DNA of 34,739 nucleotides from positions 1-34,739 of the forward strand of contig JBMFNX010000018.1 of NCBI GenBank assembly GCA_049969935.1, read 5' to 3'. Within the stretch, counting starts at the first letter, position 1. Each line of letters starts with the position of its first letter. Made by a program: the position numbers and the translations under genes. Under the pieces are notes generated by a model. The model ran no database searches and was not told the origin of the DNA. It worked only from the letters and a program-made list of their open reading frames with translations. Below are positions 7,569-15,809 of the stretch, one piece after another. Source of the DNA: JACIWG01 sp049969935 (GTDB lineage: Archaea; Thermoproteota; Nitrososphaeria; JACIWG01).

Positions 7569-8957
7569 TTATTTAAAACTTTTTTCAATAAACTCTTTAT
7601 GTAAAGCTTTTAACGCTTTTAAGCCGTCTGTATCCTTTACTACAAAACTTATGTTTAATTCGCTTGAACCTTGAGCTATCATTCTAACATTAACTCCTTC
7701 ATCTGCAACAGCCTTGAACATTCTTGCAGCAACACCGGGTGTCCCCTTCATACCCTCGCCAACGCATGCTATTGCGCAAACGTCATCCTCCAACTCCAAC
7801 TTTTTTGCTTCGTTACCGAACTCCTTCTCTAAGGCATCATACACTTTCTTTGAATTCTCCTTTCTAACCACAATACTTATGTTAGATTCTGATATGCTTT
7901 GAGATATCATCATAACATTCGATTTCGATTCTGCAATTTTGTTAAAGAATCTTGCAGCCATTCCAACTTCGCCGACCATTGAAGCACCCCTTATCGTTAT
8001 CATTGAAATATCTTTTATCAGCGAAATTACTTTTACAACAGAATGATATGGTCTTGTTACAGTTTCCATAATCTTTGTACCATCATGCTTTGGGTCAAAT
8101 GTGTTCTTAATTCTGACGGGAATCTTCTTTTCAATTACAGGCTCAAGTGCTCTAGGGTGAAGTGCCTTTGCACCCAATATAGCCATCTCCATAGCCTCCT
8201 CATATGTTATCTCAGGTAATGTGACTGCCTCAGGAACCAATTTTGGGTCAGCTGACATTATGCCATTAACATCACTCCAAATTATAACCTCGTCCGCGTC
8301 GATCGCGTTTGCTAATATTGTTGCACTATAATCGCTTCCCCCTCTACCTAATGTTGTTATTATACCATTTTCTGTTGCTCCAGCAAATCCTCCAACAACA
8401 GGGACAATATTATTTTCTAGTAATGGTAAAATTGTTTCAGCAACCTTTTTCCTAACTAGTGTCATTAATGGTGTTGCCTGTCCAAACCTAGAATTTGTTA
8501 TTATACCAGCTTCCCCTCCAGTGAATGCCTTTGACTTAAATCCTCTTGATGCTAGTGTCGCGGAAGCTATTTCCGCGGAATATCTTTCTCCAAAACTTGC
8601 AACATAGTCAACGCTTCTTGGTGTAGCCTCTCTCAAGTATAGTATGCCGTAGAGGACATGCTTTAGCTCTTCGTCAGCCTTCTCAAGCCTTTCCTTAAGC
8701 CATGAGGGTAGGCTTCCAATAGAATTTTTTGCAACACTTCTATGTACATCACTGACCTCTTGAAGGAAATCATTAATCCACTTTTCTTCACCCAATTCAG
8801 CCATTCTAGTTGCTTCAAGAAGTTTGTCCGTTACACCCTTTAACGCTGACACAACTAAAACAATCTTATCATTTTTATAGTCTGATAAGATATCACATAT
8901 CCTAGTGTAGCCTGCGTCCTTAACTGATGTACCACCAAATTTCATTACATACTTCAT
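7569..8957 (-). CDS. lysC: Aspartate kinase
   Basis: A 462-residue monofunctional aspartokinase, catalysing ATP-dependent phosphorylation of L-aspartate, the first step to threonine, methionine and lysine. The N-terminal amino-acid-kinase domain starts with KFGGTSVKD (residues 5-13) and includes the FGERYSAEIAS segment and GRGGSDYSAT substrate loop. The C-terminal third contains two ACT domains (around 310-380 and 390-460), with SMVGEVGMAARFF and GTPGVAARMFKAV as the first helices; these are the usual sites for feedback inhibition by threonine or lysine. Location next to asd, thrC and thrB favours threonine as effector. It starts 12 bases after the asd stop. Confidence 0.95.
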   Translation of the reverse strand: MKYVMKFGGTSVKDAGYTRICDILSDYKNDKIVLVVSALKGVTDKLLEATRMAELGEEKWINDFLQEVSDVHRSVAKNSIGSLPSWLKERLEKADEELKHVLYGILYLREATPRSVDYVASFGERYSAEIASATLASRGFKSKAFTGGEAGIITNSRFGQATPLMTLVRKKVAETILPLLENNIVPVVGGFAGATENGIITTLGRGGSDYSATILANAIDADEVIIWSDVNGIMSADPKLVPEAVTLPEITYEEAMEMAILGAKALHPRALEPVIEKKIPVRIKNTFDPKHDGTKIMETVTRPYHSVVKVISLIKDISMITIRGASMVGEVGMAARFFNKIAESKSNVMMISQSISESNISIVVRKENSKKVYDALEKEFGNEAKKLELEDDVCAIACVGEGMKGTPGVAARMFKAVADEGVNVRMIAQGSSELNISFVVKDTDGLKALKALHKEFIEKSFK

Positions 8958-8969
8958 AATCTTATCCGT

Positions 8970-10043
8970 TCACTCAATATATCCTAGCCTGTAAAGTAGT
9001 TCAGCGGTTAAGATAGCGTTTCCAGCAGCTCCTCTTATAGTATTATGGCTTAATACAGTAAACTGCAGAGAATTCTCATCCAACCCCCTTCTAACTCTTC
9101 CCACAACAACACTCATTCCTGGAACAGAACCTGAATCCCTGTCCCTTCTAGGTTGAGGTCTATCATTTTCCTCTCTAACTATTATAGGCTTTTCAGGAGC
9201 TGAAGGCAGTTTAAGTTCTTGAGGCAGCCCCCTAAATTCCCTTAAAATATTTTTAGCCTCTTCAACATTAACCTTCTTCTCTGTTTCTACGTAAACGCAT
9301 TCAAGGTGTCCATCGATTACAGGGACACGATTACATGATGCGGCAACCATCATATCATTTTCCAAAATTTTCCCATCATGGAATTTGCCCAAAATCTTTT
9401 TAGTTTCACGAGCAACCTTCTCCTCCTCATCCTTAATATATGGTATAACATTGTCTATTATAAGGAGACTTGGTACACCAGGATAGCCGGCTCCACTCAC
9501 AGCCTGCATTGTTGTAACAAAAACTTTTCTAACATTGTATGCGTCATCTAAGGGTTTAAGTGCTACAGCTAAACCTGTAGTTGTACAGTTTGGTCCTGTT
9601 ACAATAAAACCTTTCCAACCACGTTCCCTTCTTTGTCTTACAATAATTTTAGCATGTTCAGCGTTCAATTCAGGAATAATTATTGGAACATCAGCCTCCA
9701 TCCTGTATGCGCTTGTGTCACTAACTACCGGAAATTTTAGCGCAAACTTGCCCTCAACCTCTCTTGCAACCTCTGAAGGTAGGCAGCTGAAAAATAGGTC
9801 AGCTGCCTGTCTTTCAGGATCTATTTCGCTAACAACAATCTCTTTAACCTTCGCAGGAGGATCGTATGCGCCAACCCATTCTACAGCTTCTCCAAACCTT
9901 TTTCCCGCAGAACGCTTACCCATCAAAACTGATATTTCAAACCAAGGATGTTTTTCAAGTAATCTCATATACTGTTGGCCGACCATTCCAGTTGCGCCCA
10001 TTACTGCCACATTTAACTTACCCAATACATCACCTATGCCCAA
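8970..10043 (-). CDS. asd: Aspartate-semialdehyde dehydrogenase (archaeal/fungal type)
   Basis: A 357-residue NADP-dependent enzyme reducing aspartyl phosphate to aspartate semialdehyde. The N-terminal dinucleotide motif is GATGMVGQQYMRLLEKHPWF; the catalytic cysteine lies in GPNCTTTGLA, followed by VTTMQAVSGAGYPG, the archaeal/fungal-type active site. Start choice is uncertain: the longest frame begins with TTG at 10043, but a TATA box on this strand (near 10061-10070) predicts transcription from about 10038, inside that start. TTG at 10025, preceded by GGTGAT, would give a 351-residue protein beginning just before the first strand and may be the true start. First gene of the asd-lysC-DUF6282 unit, divergent from thrC. 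Confidence 0.94.
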   Translation of the reverse strand: MGIGDVLGKLNVAVMGATGMVGQQYMRLLEKHPWFEISVLMGKRSAGKRFGEAVEWVGAYDPPAKVKEIVVSEIDPERQAADLFFSCLPSEVAREVEGKFALKFPVVSDTSAYRMEADVPIIIPELNAEHAKIIVRQRRERGWKGFIVTGPNCTTTGLAVALKPLDDAYNVRKVFVTTMQAVSGAGYPGVPSLLIIDNVIPYIKDEEEKVARETKKILGKFHDGKILENDMMVAASCNRVPVIDGHLECVYVETEKKVNVEEAKNILREFRGLPQELKLPSAPEKPIIVREENDRPQPRRDRDSGSVPGMSVVVGRVRRGLDENSLQFTVLSHNTIRGAAGNAILTAELLYRLGYIE

Positions 10044-10060
10044 TATCTCTTGAAACAGTT

Positions 10061-10138
10061 TTTTATATCCTTTTCTTGGACATTTTTGGCAAAAAGATAT
10101 TTTTGCACAAATTTTTATCTCAAATAAATATTAAATAT
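10061..10138. promoter_or_regulatory. Bidirectional asd/thrC promoter region with inverted repeat
   Basis: The gap between the divergent asd and thrC genes has a TATA-like box for asd (GGATATAAAA on the minus strand, 10061-10070) and an A/T box for thrC (AAATAAATATTAAATATT, about 10120-10137, some 26 bases before the thrC start). Between them lies a perfect inverted repeat, GCAAAAA at 10089-10095 and TTTTTGC at 10100-10106, with spacer GATA. It is placed so that a bound regulator could control both genes. Which regulator is unknown. Confidence 0.45.
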
Positions 10139-10162
10139 TGCCTTCCTATTTACTCCATAGAG

Positions 10163-11500
10163 TTGAAGTCTAGGGCATATCTCCAGTGTATAATTCCAAA
10201 ATGTAGTAAACGCTATCCTATAGAAACTACGAGAACCTTCTGTGAATGCGGTAACCTCTTGGATGTCGTTTACGAAGGAAGTTTCTCAAAGTCTCTTATA
10301 GAATTATTCTATTATAGAAGAGACCATAGAAACAATATCTTTAACGAAAGTGGTGTATGGCGTTTTAGAGAGCTAATCAACTTCACTGGCACGGACTCGG
10401 AAGTTTATGAAGAATATAGTAAGGTTTTTGTCTCATTCGATGGCGCAGAGGGTAGAACTAGACCATATGAAATGACGAAGGTTGCAGAATATGTTGGTAT
10501 GCCAAAAGAGAATGTTCTCTTTCAGCCCGAAGGGCTTAATCCAAGTGGGTCATTTAAGGACAATGGTATTGCAACAGGATTAACTCATGCAAAAATGCTT
10601 GGTGTTAGAGAGGTTATCTGTGCTTCTACAGGGAACACTTCCGCCTCTGTTGCAATGTATGCTGCAAACGAGGGAATAAAAGCAAGCATATATATTCCAA
10701 AGGATGAAGTAGCATTAGGCAAACTGGCTCAAGCATTCCAATTTAATGCAAACGTGTATCAAGTGATAGGAAATTTTGATGATGCTCTCAAGGTTGTATT
10801 GGAAAAGGGTCGCGAAGGAGCGTACATAATGAACTCTGTAAACCCGTTCAGGCTAGAAGGTCAAAAGACGATGATATATAGAATGCTAGAATATCTGAAC
10901 TGGGAGCCACCAGACTGGCTTGTCTTTCCAAGAGGTAATATGGGTAATTGTGCAGCATTCGGTAAAGCCATAATGGAACTATATGAATGGGGTTGGATAA
11001 AAAAGAAGCCAAGATTTGTTGCCGTTGACGCAAAAGGCTCAAACACATTCTATACACTCTACAACGGCCTATACAATGGAGAACCATTGAGATGGAACAA
11101 TGGTAACGTGAAAGAGGGGCTCATTAAAGAATATTATGCTTTTCTAGACAAAAATAATATAAGACCTAAAACCTGTGCAACCGCAATACAGATAGGTAGG
11201 CCAGTGAACATCAAAAAAGGGTTAAGGAGCCTAGAATACACAAACGGTATAAGTGTTCAAGTCGAAGATAAGGAAATGGAGGATGGGATAGCTGTTGTTG
11301 GAAGCAACGGCTTCGACTGCGAGCATGCTTCAGCATCATGTGTGGCTGCAATAAAAAAGCTTGTCGAAGAAGAAGTTATAAAAAGGGATGAGAAGGTAGT
11401 CGCCATATTGACTGGTAGGCTAAAGGATCCTGAAGCAATGATAAGATATCACATGAGCAGCAACAGGTTCTCAAATCCACCCAAGATAGTGAAAATATAA
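10163..11500 (+). CDS. thrC: Threonine synthase
   Basis: A PLP enzyme of fold type II converting O-phosphohomoserine to threonine. The frame is open further upstream, but the protein should start with TTG at 10163 (445 residues): this leaves a normal N-terminal zinc ribbon (Cys9, Cys14, Cys27, Cys29), and the A/T-rich promoter element lies about 26 bases upstream, so the mRNA is likely leaderless; the upstream extension is antisense to asd. The PLP lysine is Lys132 in NPSGSFKDNG; the phosphate-binding loop follows as STGNTSASVAMYAANEG, and PRGNMGNCAAFGKAI binds the cofactor ring. Convergent with thrB, with only two bases between the stops. Homoserine dehydrogenase is missing from this window. 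Confidence 0.93.
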   Translation: MKSRAYLQCIIPKCSKRYPIETTRTFCECGNLLDVVYEGSFSKSLIELFYYRRDHRNNIFNESGVWRFRELINFTGTDSEVYEEYSKVFVSFDGAEGRTRPYEMTKVAEYVGMPKENVLFQPEGLNPSGSFKDNGIATGLTHAKMLGVREVICASTGNTSASVAMYAANEGIKASIYIPKDEVALGKLAQAFQFNANVYQVIGNFDDALKVVLEKGREGAYIMNSVNPFRLEGQKTMIYRMLEYLNWEPPDWLVFPRGNMGNCAAFGKAIMELYEWGWIKKKPRFVAVDAKGSNTFYTLYNGLYNGEPLRWNNGNVKEGLIKEYYAFLDKNNIRPKTCATAIQIGRPVNIKKGLRSLEYTNGISVQVEDKEMEDGIAVVGSNGFDCEHASASCVAAIKKLVEEEVIKRDEKVVAILTGRLKDPEAMIRYHMSSNRFSNPPKIVKI

Positions 11501-11502
11501 AG

Positions 11503-12459
11503 CTAGAAATATTCTACTATCCTACAACCGTGACCAACTTTAGTGCAAATGTATGTTGCATCATATCCTACACTAGAAAATGCCATGCACATTTCCTCGC
11601 CTATAAGCCTGCCATCAACCATCCTCGAATCATAGAATGCTATCATACTTGGTCCAGCACCACTAATTGTCACACCTAACGCTCCAGCCTTTAAAGCTGC
11701 ACCCTTAACAGAAGCATATCCTGGAATAAGCTTTGACCTCGCTGGCTCCACTACAGCATCGTTAAGAGAGCGTCCGAATAATTCTAGATTTTTTGTTAAA
11801 AGTGCTGCCACCAATGCTGAAGCATTACCAACATTATGTATAAGCTTATCCAATTCAATAAGCTTAGGTATAACTGCACGAAATTGTTCAGTCTTCTTTT
11901 GCCCATAAGAGATTCTTGGTGAAGCTATGCAGACTCCAAGATTTTCTGGAACATCAAATTTATGAACTTCCATTGGATCATAGGATCTGACCAACGTGAA
12001 ACCTCCTAAAAGTGATGCTGAAACATTATCTGCATGAGGTTTTCCAGCGGAAGCTATTTCCCCTTCAGCAGCATACTTTACAAGAACATTTTTGTCCAAG
12101 TTTAATGAAAAAAGCTCATTTAGTCCATAGGCTACTGCTGCTGCTGAAGCTGCACTACTACCCAAGCCCATTCCAACAGGCACACCCTTGACAATCACTA
12201 TCTCTATGCCACTGGCAATCTTATAGTCTTCAACAAGCCTTTTTGCTACAACACCAGCAGTATTAGAGTCAACAAGATTAGGTATTTTCTCATTATCTAA
12301 GCCTTCAACAAAAACTTTTATCCCATCACCTTTTAAAGAAATCTTCACAATATCCTTTGGAATATCTAAAGCTATTGCAAACACATCGAATCCTGGCCCA
12401 ACATTAGCAGAGGATGCTGGAGCCTCTACAACAACTCCATTACATTTTTTTGCACTCAT
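11503..12459 (-). CDS. thrB: Homoserine kinase
   Basis: A 318-residue GHMP-family kinase phosphorylating L-homoserine, the step before ThrC. Seen: the N-terminal APASSANVGPGFDVFAIAL motif (residues 13-31), typical for ThrB, the phosphate-binding loop PVGMGLGSSAASAAA (94-108), and the C-terminal GVTISGAGPSMIAF motif 3. Length is normal for the family. It faces thrC tail to tail and is divergent from the universal stress protein, so it has its own promoter in 12460-12574; TTAAGCTTAAATAG on this strand (12487-12500) is a possible TATA region. Confidence 0.93.
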   Translation of the reverse strand: MSAKKCNGVVVEAPASSANVGPGFDVFAIALDIPKDIVKISLKGDGIKVFVEGLDNEKIPNLVDSNTAGVVAKRLVEDYKIASGIEIVIVKGVPVGMGLGSSAASAAAVAYGLNELFSLNLDKNVLVKYAAEGEIASAGKPHADNVSASLLGGFTLVRSYDPMEVHKFDVPENLGVCIASPRISYGQKKTEQFRAVIPKLIELDKLIHNVGNASALVAALLTKNLELFGRSLNDAVVEPARSKLIPGYASVKGAALKAGALGVTISGAGPSMIAFYDSRMVDGRLIGEEMCMAFSSVGYDATYICTKVGHGCRIVEYF

Positions 12460-12544
12460 TTATCTCTCAAGCTATCCAATACAACACTATTTAAGCTTAA
12501 TTCAAACACCAATACTATAAACTTGAGGGAAACATTCATATCAC

Positions 12545-12556
12545 TATACTAGTATA
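12545..12556. promoter_or_regulatory. 12-base perfect palindrome at the promoter of the UspA gene
   Basis: TATACTAGTATA is self-complementary and is centred about 24 bases before the TTG start of the stress protein, where the TATA box is expected. It may be the TATA element itself or an operator overlapping it. A palindrome of this kind in AT-rich DNA can arise by chance, so this is tentative. Confidence 0.3.
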
Positions 12557-12574
12557 ACATGTTAGGGTAAAGGG

Positions 12575-13030
12575 TTGAAAAGAATACTTGTTGCATTTGA
12601 TGGGTTAGAGGAAAGTAAAAAGGCTCTTTACATCGCATTAAAGCTAGCCACATTTTTCGACAGTCACGTGACAGTACTTAATGTGGCCGGGCAGTCCATT
12701 GTCCCAATAGTATCTTCATCAATTTCCTCTCATACGGGTGAATCGCAGGGTGTAATCTATCCTCTACCAGAGCATATGAGGGACATGATGGTTAAAGAGG
12801 CTATGAAGATTCTTTCTGAAACAAAAGAGGATGTTGAAAAAACTTGGAGTAAAATAGATTTTGCAGTAGTATTCGGAGACGCTGCCTCTGAAATAGTTAA
12901 GGAGGCGAAAAAGGATTATGACCTAATAGTCATAGGCTACAGAAGCATATATTCGCCAATACTATCGTTGGGTAACGTGGCTGAAAAGGTTGTAAAAAAT
13001 GCGCCATGCTCTGTTTTGGTTATAAGATGA
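12575..13030 (+). CDS. Universal stress protein, UspA family
   Basis: A 151-residue single UspA domain: the N-terminal strand RILVAFDG, helix EESKKALYIALKLA, the strand HVTVLNVAG, later YDLIVIGYRSIYS and the C-terminal APCSVLVIR. The nucleotide-binding signature of ATP-binding Usp proteins is G-x2-G-x9-G-[ST]; here it reads GYRSIYSPILSLGN, so the second Gly is Ser and the spacing is altered, and ATP binding may be weak or absent. Start is TTG at 12575, which leaves the canonical MKRILVAFDG beginning. Stop is four bases from that of the convergent regulator gene. A role in stress or energy sensing is family knowledge only. Confidence 0.9.
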   Translation: MKRILVAFDGLEESKKALYIALKLATFFDSHVTVLNVAGQSIVPIVSSSISSHTGESQGVIYPLPEHMRDMMVKEAMKILSETKEDVEKTWSKIDFAVVFGDAASEIVKEAKKDYDLIVIGYRSIYSPILSLGNVAEKVVKNAPCSVLVIR

Positions 13031-13034
13031 TGTT

Positions 13035-13478
13035 TTAGAAATTTTCTTTAATAGTCTGGAATACTACACAGGTTTGAGTCTTCTGTATGCCCCTCATCAT
13101 CCTTAGCCTGTCTATTACCAGCTTACCTATTTCTTCAACAGAAGATGTTCTCACCTTAAGAATTATATCCCATTCCCCAGATATAAGTGAAACTTCATAA
13201 ACTTCAGGTATTTTTGCAATTTCTTCAGCAAGATTCCTTTGTGAAAGGTTACTTTCTCCACTAAAGCTTACTAGAATAAATGCTGTAACACCTTTTCCTA
13301 TTTTAGCGTAATCTGGTATGGCTGCAAACTTTCTTATAACCCTTTCCTTAACCAGCCTCTTTATTCTCTCTTGGACGGTGGCACGAGGTATACCAAGTTC
13401 GTAAGCTATCTCTACAACAGACTTTCTACCATCTTCAATCAGCTTCCATAAAATCTTCCAATCTTTCTCGTCCAACAT
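13035..13478 (-). CDS. Lrp/AsnC-family transcriptional regulator
   Basis: A 147-residue regulator with an N-terminal winged helix-turn-helix (about residues 3-60; IAYELGIPRATVQERIKRL is the recognition unit) and a C-terminal RAM/ACT-like ligand domain (about 65-140; GVTAFILVSFSG to VYEVSLISGEWDIILKVR). Such proteins form dimers or octamers and bind amino acids. It is divergent from an asparagine synthetase gene, with a perfect 15-base palindrome over its own start codon and further copies of the same half-site at the other gene (see the regulatory entry). By analogy with E. coli asnC next to asnA, it probably senses asparagine or aspartate and represses itself and the synthetase; the ligand is inferred. 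The protein carries GxWD in the ligand-binding turn, the usual Lrp pattern. Confidence 0.92.
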   Translation of the reverse strand: MLDEKDWKILWKLIEDGRKSVVEIAYELGIPRATVQERIKRLVKERVIRKFAAIPDYAKIGKGVTAFILVSFSGESNLSQRNLAEEIAKIPEVYEVSLISGEWDIILKVRTSSVEEIGKLVIDRLRMMRGIQKTQTCVVFQTIKENF

Positions 13479-13550
13479 TATGGCATAATGCTAACTTTTA
13501 ACATTATATATAGTTTTTTATTCTACTTTATGCCAAAAAATATGGCATAA
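13476..13550. promoter_or_regulatory. Divergent promoter/operator region between lrp-like and asparagine synthetase genes
   Basis: Three related sites are visible. CATTATGGCATAATG at 13476-13490 is a perfect palindrome (7-base arms round one G) that includes the start codon of the regulator. TATGGCATA (13541-13549) repeats its core. TTATGCCA (13528-13535) and TGGCATAA (13543-13550) form a perfect 8-base inverted repeat with 7 bases between. A TATATATA-like box at 13504-13513 fits the regulator promoter (about 27 bases upstream of its ATG, leaderless). The 13541-13550 site lies about 26 bases before the synthetase ATG, at the TATA position. Occupancy of both sites would block both promoters: autoregulation plus control of asparagine synthesis. 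Confidence 0.7.
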
Positions 13551-13571
13551 TGTTTTTTAACAGAATAGAAA

Positions 13572-14567
13572 ATGCTTCCTCGCATGCAAAGTGAAAGAGG
13601 TGCCTATGTGAAGGGTGAAACCTGCTTACCTAAACCATTAGAGCGTCTATCAAAAGAGGAGATTGAAAGGAAAAGGGTTATAGCCAGTATTATGACTAAA
13701 ACATTAAGTCATTTAACCCAAGAATATATTAAAAATGGTTTCGAATGGCTTCTTCCAGTAATATTTTCAAAATCTACAGACCCTCTTTGGCCAGATCCTG
13801 GTGCATCGATAGAAAAGCGTATTGAAGCAGAAATCTATGGTGAAATGGTTAGGACAACATTGAGCATGATAGTGCACAAGATTGTCGCCTCCTCCCTCCT
13901 AATTCCCAAGCTCTTCACCCTCTCACCTAATGTTAGAATCGAAAGAAGAGACAGGCGCTTAACAGGATGGCATCTTTACGAATTCACTCAACTAGATTTC
14001 GAAGTACGTGAAGCCACTTCATCTGATATAATGAACTTTGTGGATAAATTGATAAAGAATCTAATATCCTATCTAAGAAATAATGCAAAAGACGAACTAG
14101 AATATTTAGAATCGTATAAGAAATTAATTGTACCAGATCTTCCTTTAAAGGTTTTCGACAGAACTGATCTTGAAGAAAAATATGGTAAAGATTGGGAGAA
14201 CATTTTCAAAGAAGATATAAGGGAACCAGCATGGGTTGTTAACATTCCAAGAGAATTTTATGACTATGAAGACTTTTCAACTGGAAGATGGGACAACTAC
14301 GACCTCTTTCTTCCAAAATATGGTGAAGTTCTTTCAGGCTCTAGAAGAGAATGGGAATACGGTAAGATTATCAGGAAAATGGAACGAGATAATGTTAGAA
14401 AAGAAAATTTCACCCTTCTCCTAAAACTTGCTAAAGAAGGTAAAATTAAACCTTCAGCTGGAGCAGGTTTGGGCATAGAAAGGCTAGTATGCTGGATTGT
14501 AGGGTCAAAGCATATAGGTGAAGTTCAAATATTCCCAAAAATTCCTGGACTGGTTTACGACCTGTAA
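13572..14567 (+). CDS. Archaeal asparagine synthetase related to asparaginyl-tRNA synthetase
   Basis: A 331-residue protein equal to the catalytic core of a class IIb aminoacyl-tRNA synthetase of the AsnRS/AspRS type, but without the N-terminal anticodon-binding OB domain. Motif 2 is seen as RIERRDRRLTGWHLYEFTQL (residues 122-141) and motif 3 as GAGLGIER (297-304). Proteins with this architecture in archaea are asparagine synthetases that amidate aspartate through an aspartyl-adenylate, functionally like bacterial AsnA. ATG at 13572 is used; ATG at 13584 is possible. Its promoter carries Lrp-type operators and the regulator is divergent, which strongly supports a role in asparagine supply. 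A role in tRNA charging is unlikely without the anticodon domain. Confidence 0.85.
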   Translation: MLPRMQSERGAYVKGETCLPKPLERLSKEEIERKRVIASIMTKTLSHLTQEYIKNGFEWLLPVIFSKSTDPLWPDPGASIEKRIEAEIYGEMVRTTLSMIVHKIVASSLLIPKLFTLSPNVRIERRDRRLTGWHLYEFTQLDFEVREATSSDIMNFVDKLIKNLISYLRNNAKDELEYLESYKKLIVPDLPLKVFDRTDLEEKYGKDWENIFKEDIREPAWVVNIPREFYDYEDFSTGRWDNYDLFLPKYGEVLSGSRREWEYGKIIRKMERDNVRKENFTLLLKLAKEGKIKPSAGAGLGIERLVCWIVGSKHIGEVQIFPKIPGLVYDL

Positions 14568-14622
14568 ACAACAGGCTAACTAAGAAAAATTTAAGACCAA
14601 CTTTCTCTGTGCAAACAATGTT

Positions 14623-15633
14623 ATGTCATACAAGCCTAAAGCAATCCTCTTATATTCAGGTGGACTAGATAGTACACTAGCATTATATCTTCTAACATCA
14701 CAAAATATTGAGGTTATAGCACTAACATTTGTTACACCATTCTATAACTATAACCGTGAATCTAAAGCTTTCAAAAACATTATAGATACCGTAAATAGGC
14801 TTGGCTGCAAGTTGAAGACCATTTACTTGCAAGAAGAATATCTTCCAATTTTAAAATCTCCCAAATACGGTTTTGGGCGTGCTGCAAACCCATGTATAGA
14901 CTGCAGAATTTTGATGATGAAATATGCTAAAAAGACTATGGAGGAAGAGGGTGCCGATTTTATAGCTACAGGAGAAGTTTTAGGACAGCGTCCCTTCTCT
15001 CAAACTATAGAATATTTGAAAAAAATTGACAGAGAAGCGGGTGTAGAAGGTCTTGTCTTGAGGCCTCTTTCAGCAAAACTTCTTCCAGAAACAGTTCCAG
15101 AAAATAGAGGCCTTGTCAAAAGAGAACAGTTACTGGACATTAGAGGTAGGTCTCGAAGGATGCAATTAGAGCTGGCTAAAAGATTTGGGATAAAAGAGTA
15201 TCCGTCTCCAGCTGGAGGCTGCCTACTTACAGAAACTTCTTTTGGAAGAAGGTTTGATGATTTGAGGAGGCATCTTCCAAACTTTGAATTAAAGGACGTT
15301 ATTCTCCTAAAATTTGGAAGACATTTCCGTTTGGATGATAGCACGAAGATTATTGTTGGAAGAAATAAAAGTGAAAATGAGGAAATGGTCAAATATGTCA
15401 GCCCAGAAGATATCATATTTGAGGTTATCACCTATAAGGGTCCAACTGGATTATATTATGGAAATTTAAATGAAATAAATCTTCAGAAGGCAGCGTCATT
15501 GATAATCTCATATTCTAAGGCTCCAAAAAACATTCCTGTTAAAGTAAAATTCTATAACAAACTTGGTTTCGAAAAAATCGTTGAATCCATAGCAATGTCT
15601 CTACAAGATGCACATAACCTTATGATAAGATAA
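14623..15633 (+). CDS. PP-loop ATPase RNA-thiolation enzyme with C-terminal NFACT-R-like domain
   Basis: A 336-residue protein of the adenine nucleotide alpha-hydrolase (PP-loop) family related to ThiI/MnmA. The PP-loop SGGLDS is at residues 12-17; Cys91 and Cys94 in NPCIDCR and Cys200 in GGCLLT form the cysteine set used for sulfur transfer or an Fe-S cluster; ATGEVLGQRPFSQ is the family signature. The last third (about 215-336), with LLKFGRHFRLDDSTKIIVGRN, resembles the RNA-binding NFACT-R domain known to be fused to ThiI-like proteins. It probably thiolates a tRNA base, but the target position is unknown. A TATA-like AAAAATTTAA (14585-14594) lies some 30 bases upstream. It is a single-gene unit between the asparagine synthetase and the hydrogenase cluster. 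Confidence 0.82.
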   Translation: MSYKPKAILLYSGGLDSTLALYLLTSQNIEVIALTFVTPFYNYNRESKAFKNIIDTVNRLGCKLKTIYLQEEYLPILKSPKYGFGRAANPCIDCRILMMKYAKKTMEEEGADFIATGEVLGQRPFSQTIEYLKKIDREAGVEGLVLRPLSAKLLPETVPENRGLVKREQLLDIRGRSRRMQLELAKRFGIKEYPSPAGGCLLTETSFGRRFDDLRRHLPNFELKDVILLKFGRHFRLDDSTKIIVGRNKSENEEMVKYVSPEDIIFEVITYKGPTGLYYGNLNEINLQKAASLIISYSKAPKNIPVKVKFYNKLGFEKIVESIAMSLQDAHNLMIR

Positions 15634-15763
15634 CTTTATTTCCTACATTAAAAACGATAATCTAAAAATATTACAATATGCTATCACTCTTTAGAACCGA
15701 ATGCACCCAATTAGAGGAGTCACGTGATTTTATCATAACTAGATTTAAATTTTTTATTCTTCT

Positions 15764-15798
15764 TATATAATGCTATTAAAAAATTTTATATAATTTTG
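15764..15798 (+). promoter_or_regulatory. Promoter of the hydrogenase/complex I-like operon
   Basis: Two TATA-like elements precede the twelve-gene cluster: TTATATAAT near 15764-15772 and TTTTATATAATT near 15784-15795. Either would start transcription just before the first gene; the second would leave almost no leader. The preceding 100 bases are unusually A/T-rich and hold no gene. No clear operator was found. Confidence 0.5.
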
Positions 15799-15809
15799 AT
15801 GGGAAGCTG

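Noticed and set aside
9866..10162. Longer N-terminal extension of threonine synthase
   Set aside because: It is antisense to asd and crosses the shared promoter; the zinc ribbon begins only after the TTG at 10163.
15634..15809. tRNA or small gene in the gap before the hydrogenase operon
   Set aside because: No cloverleaf, no GC-rich patch and no frame with a usable start; only promoter-like A/T sequence is seen.
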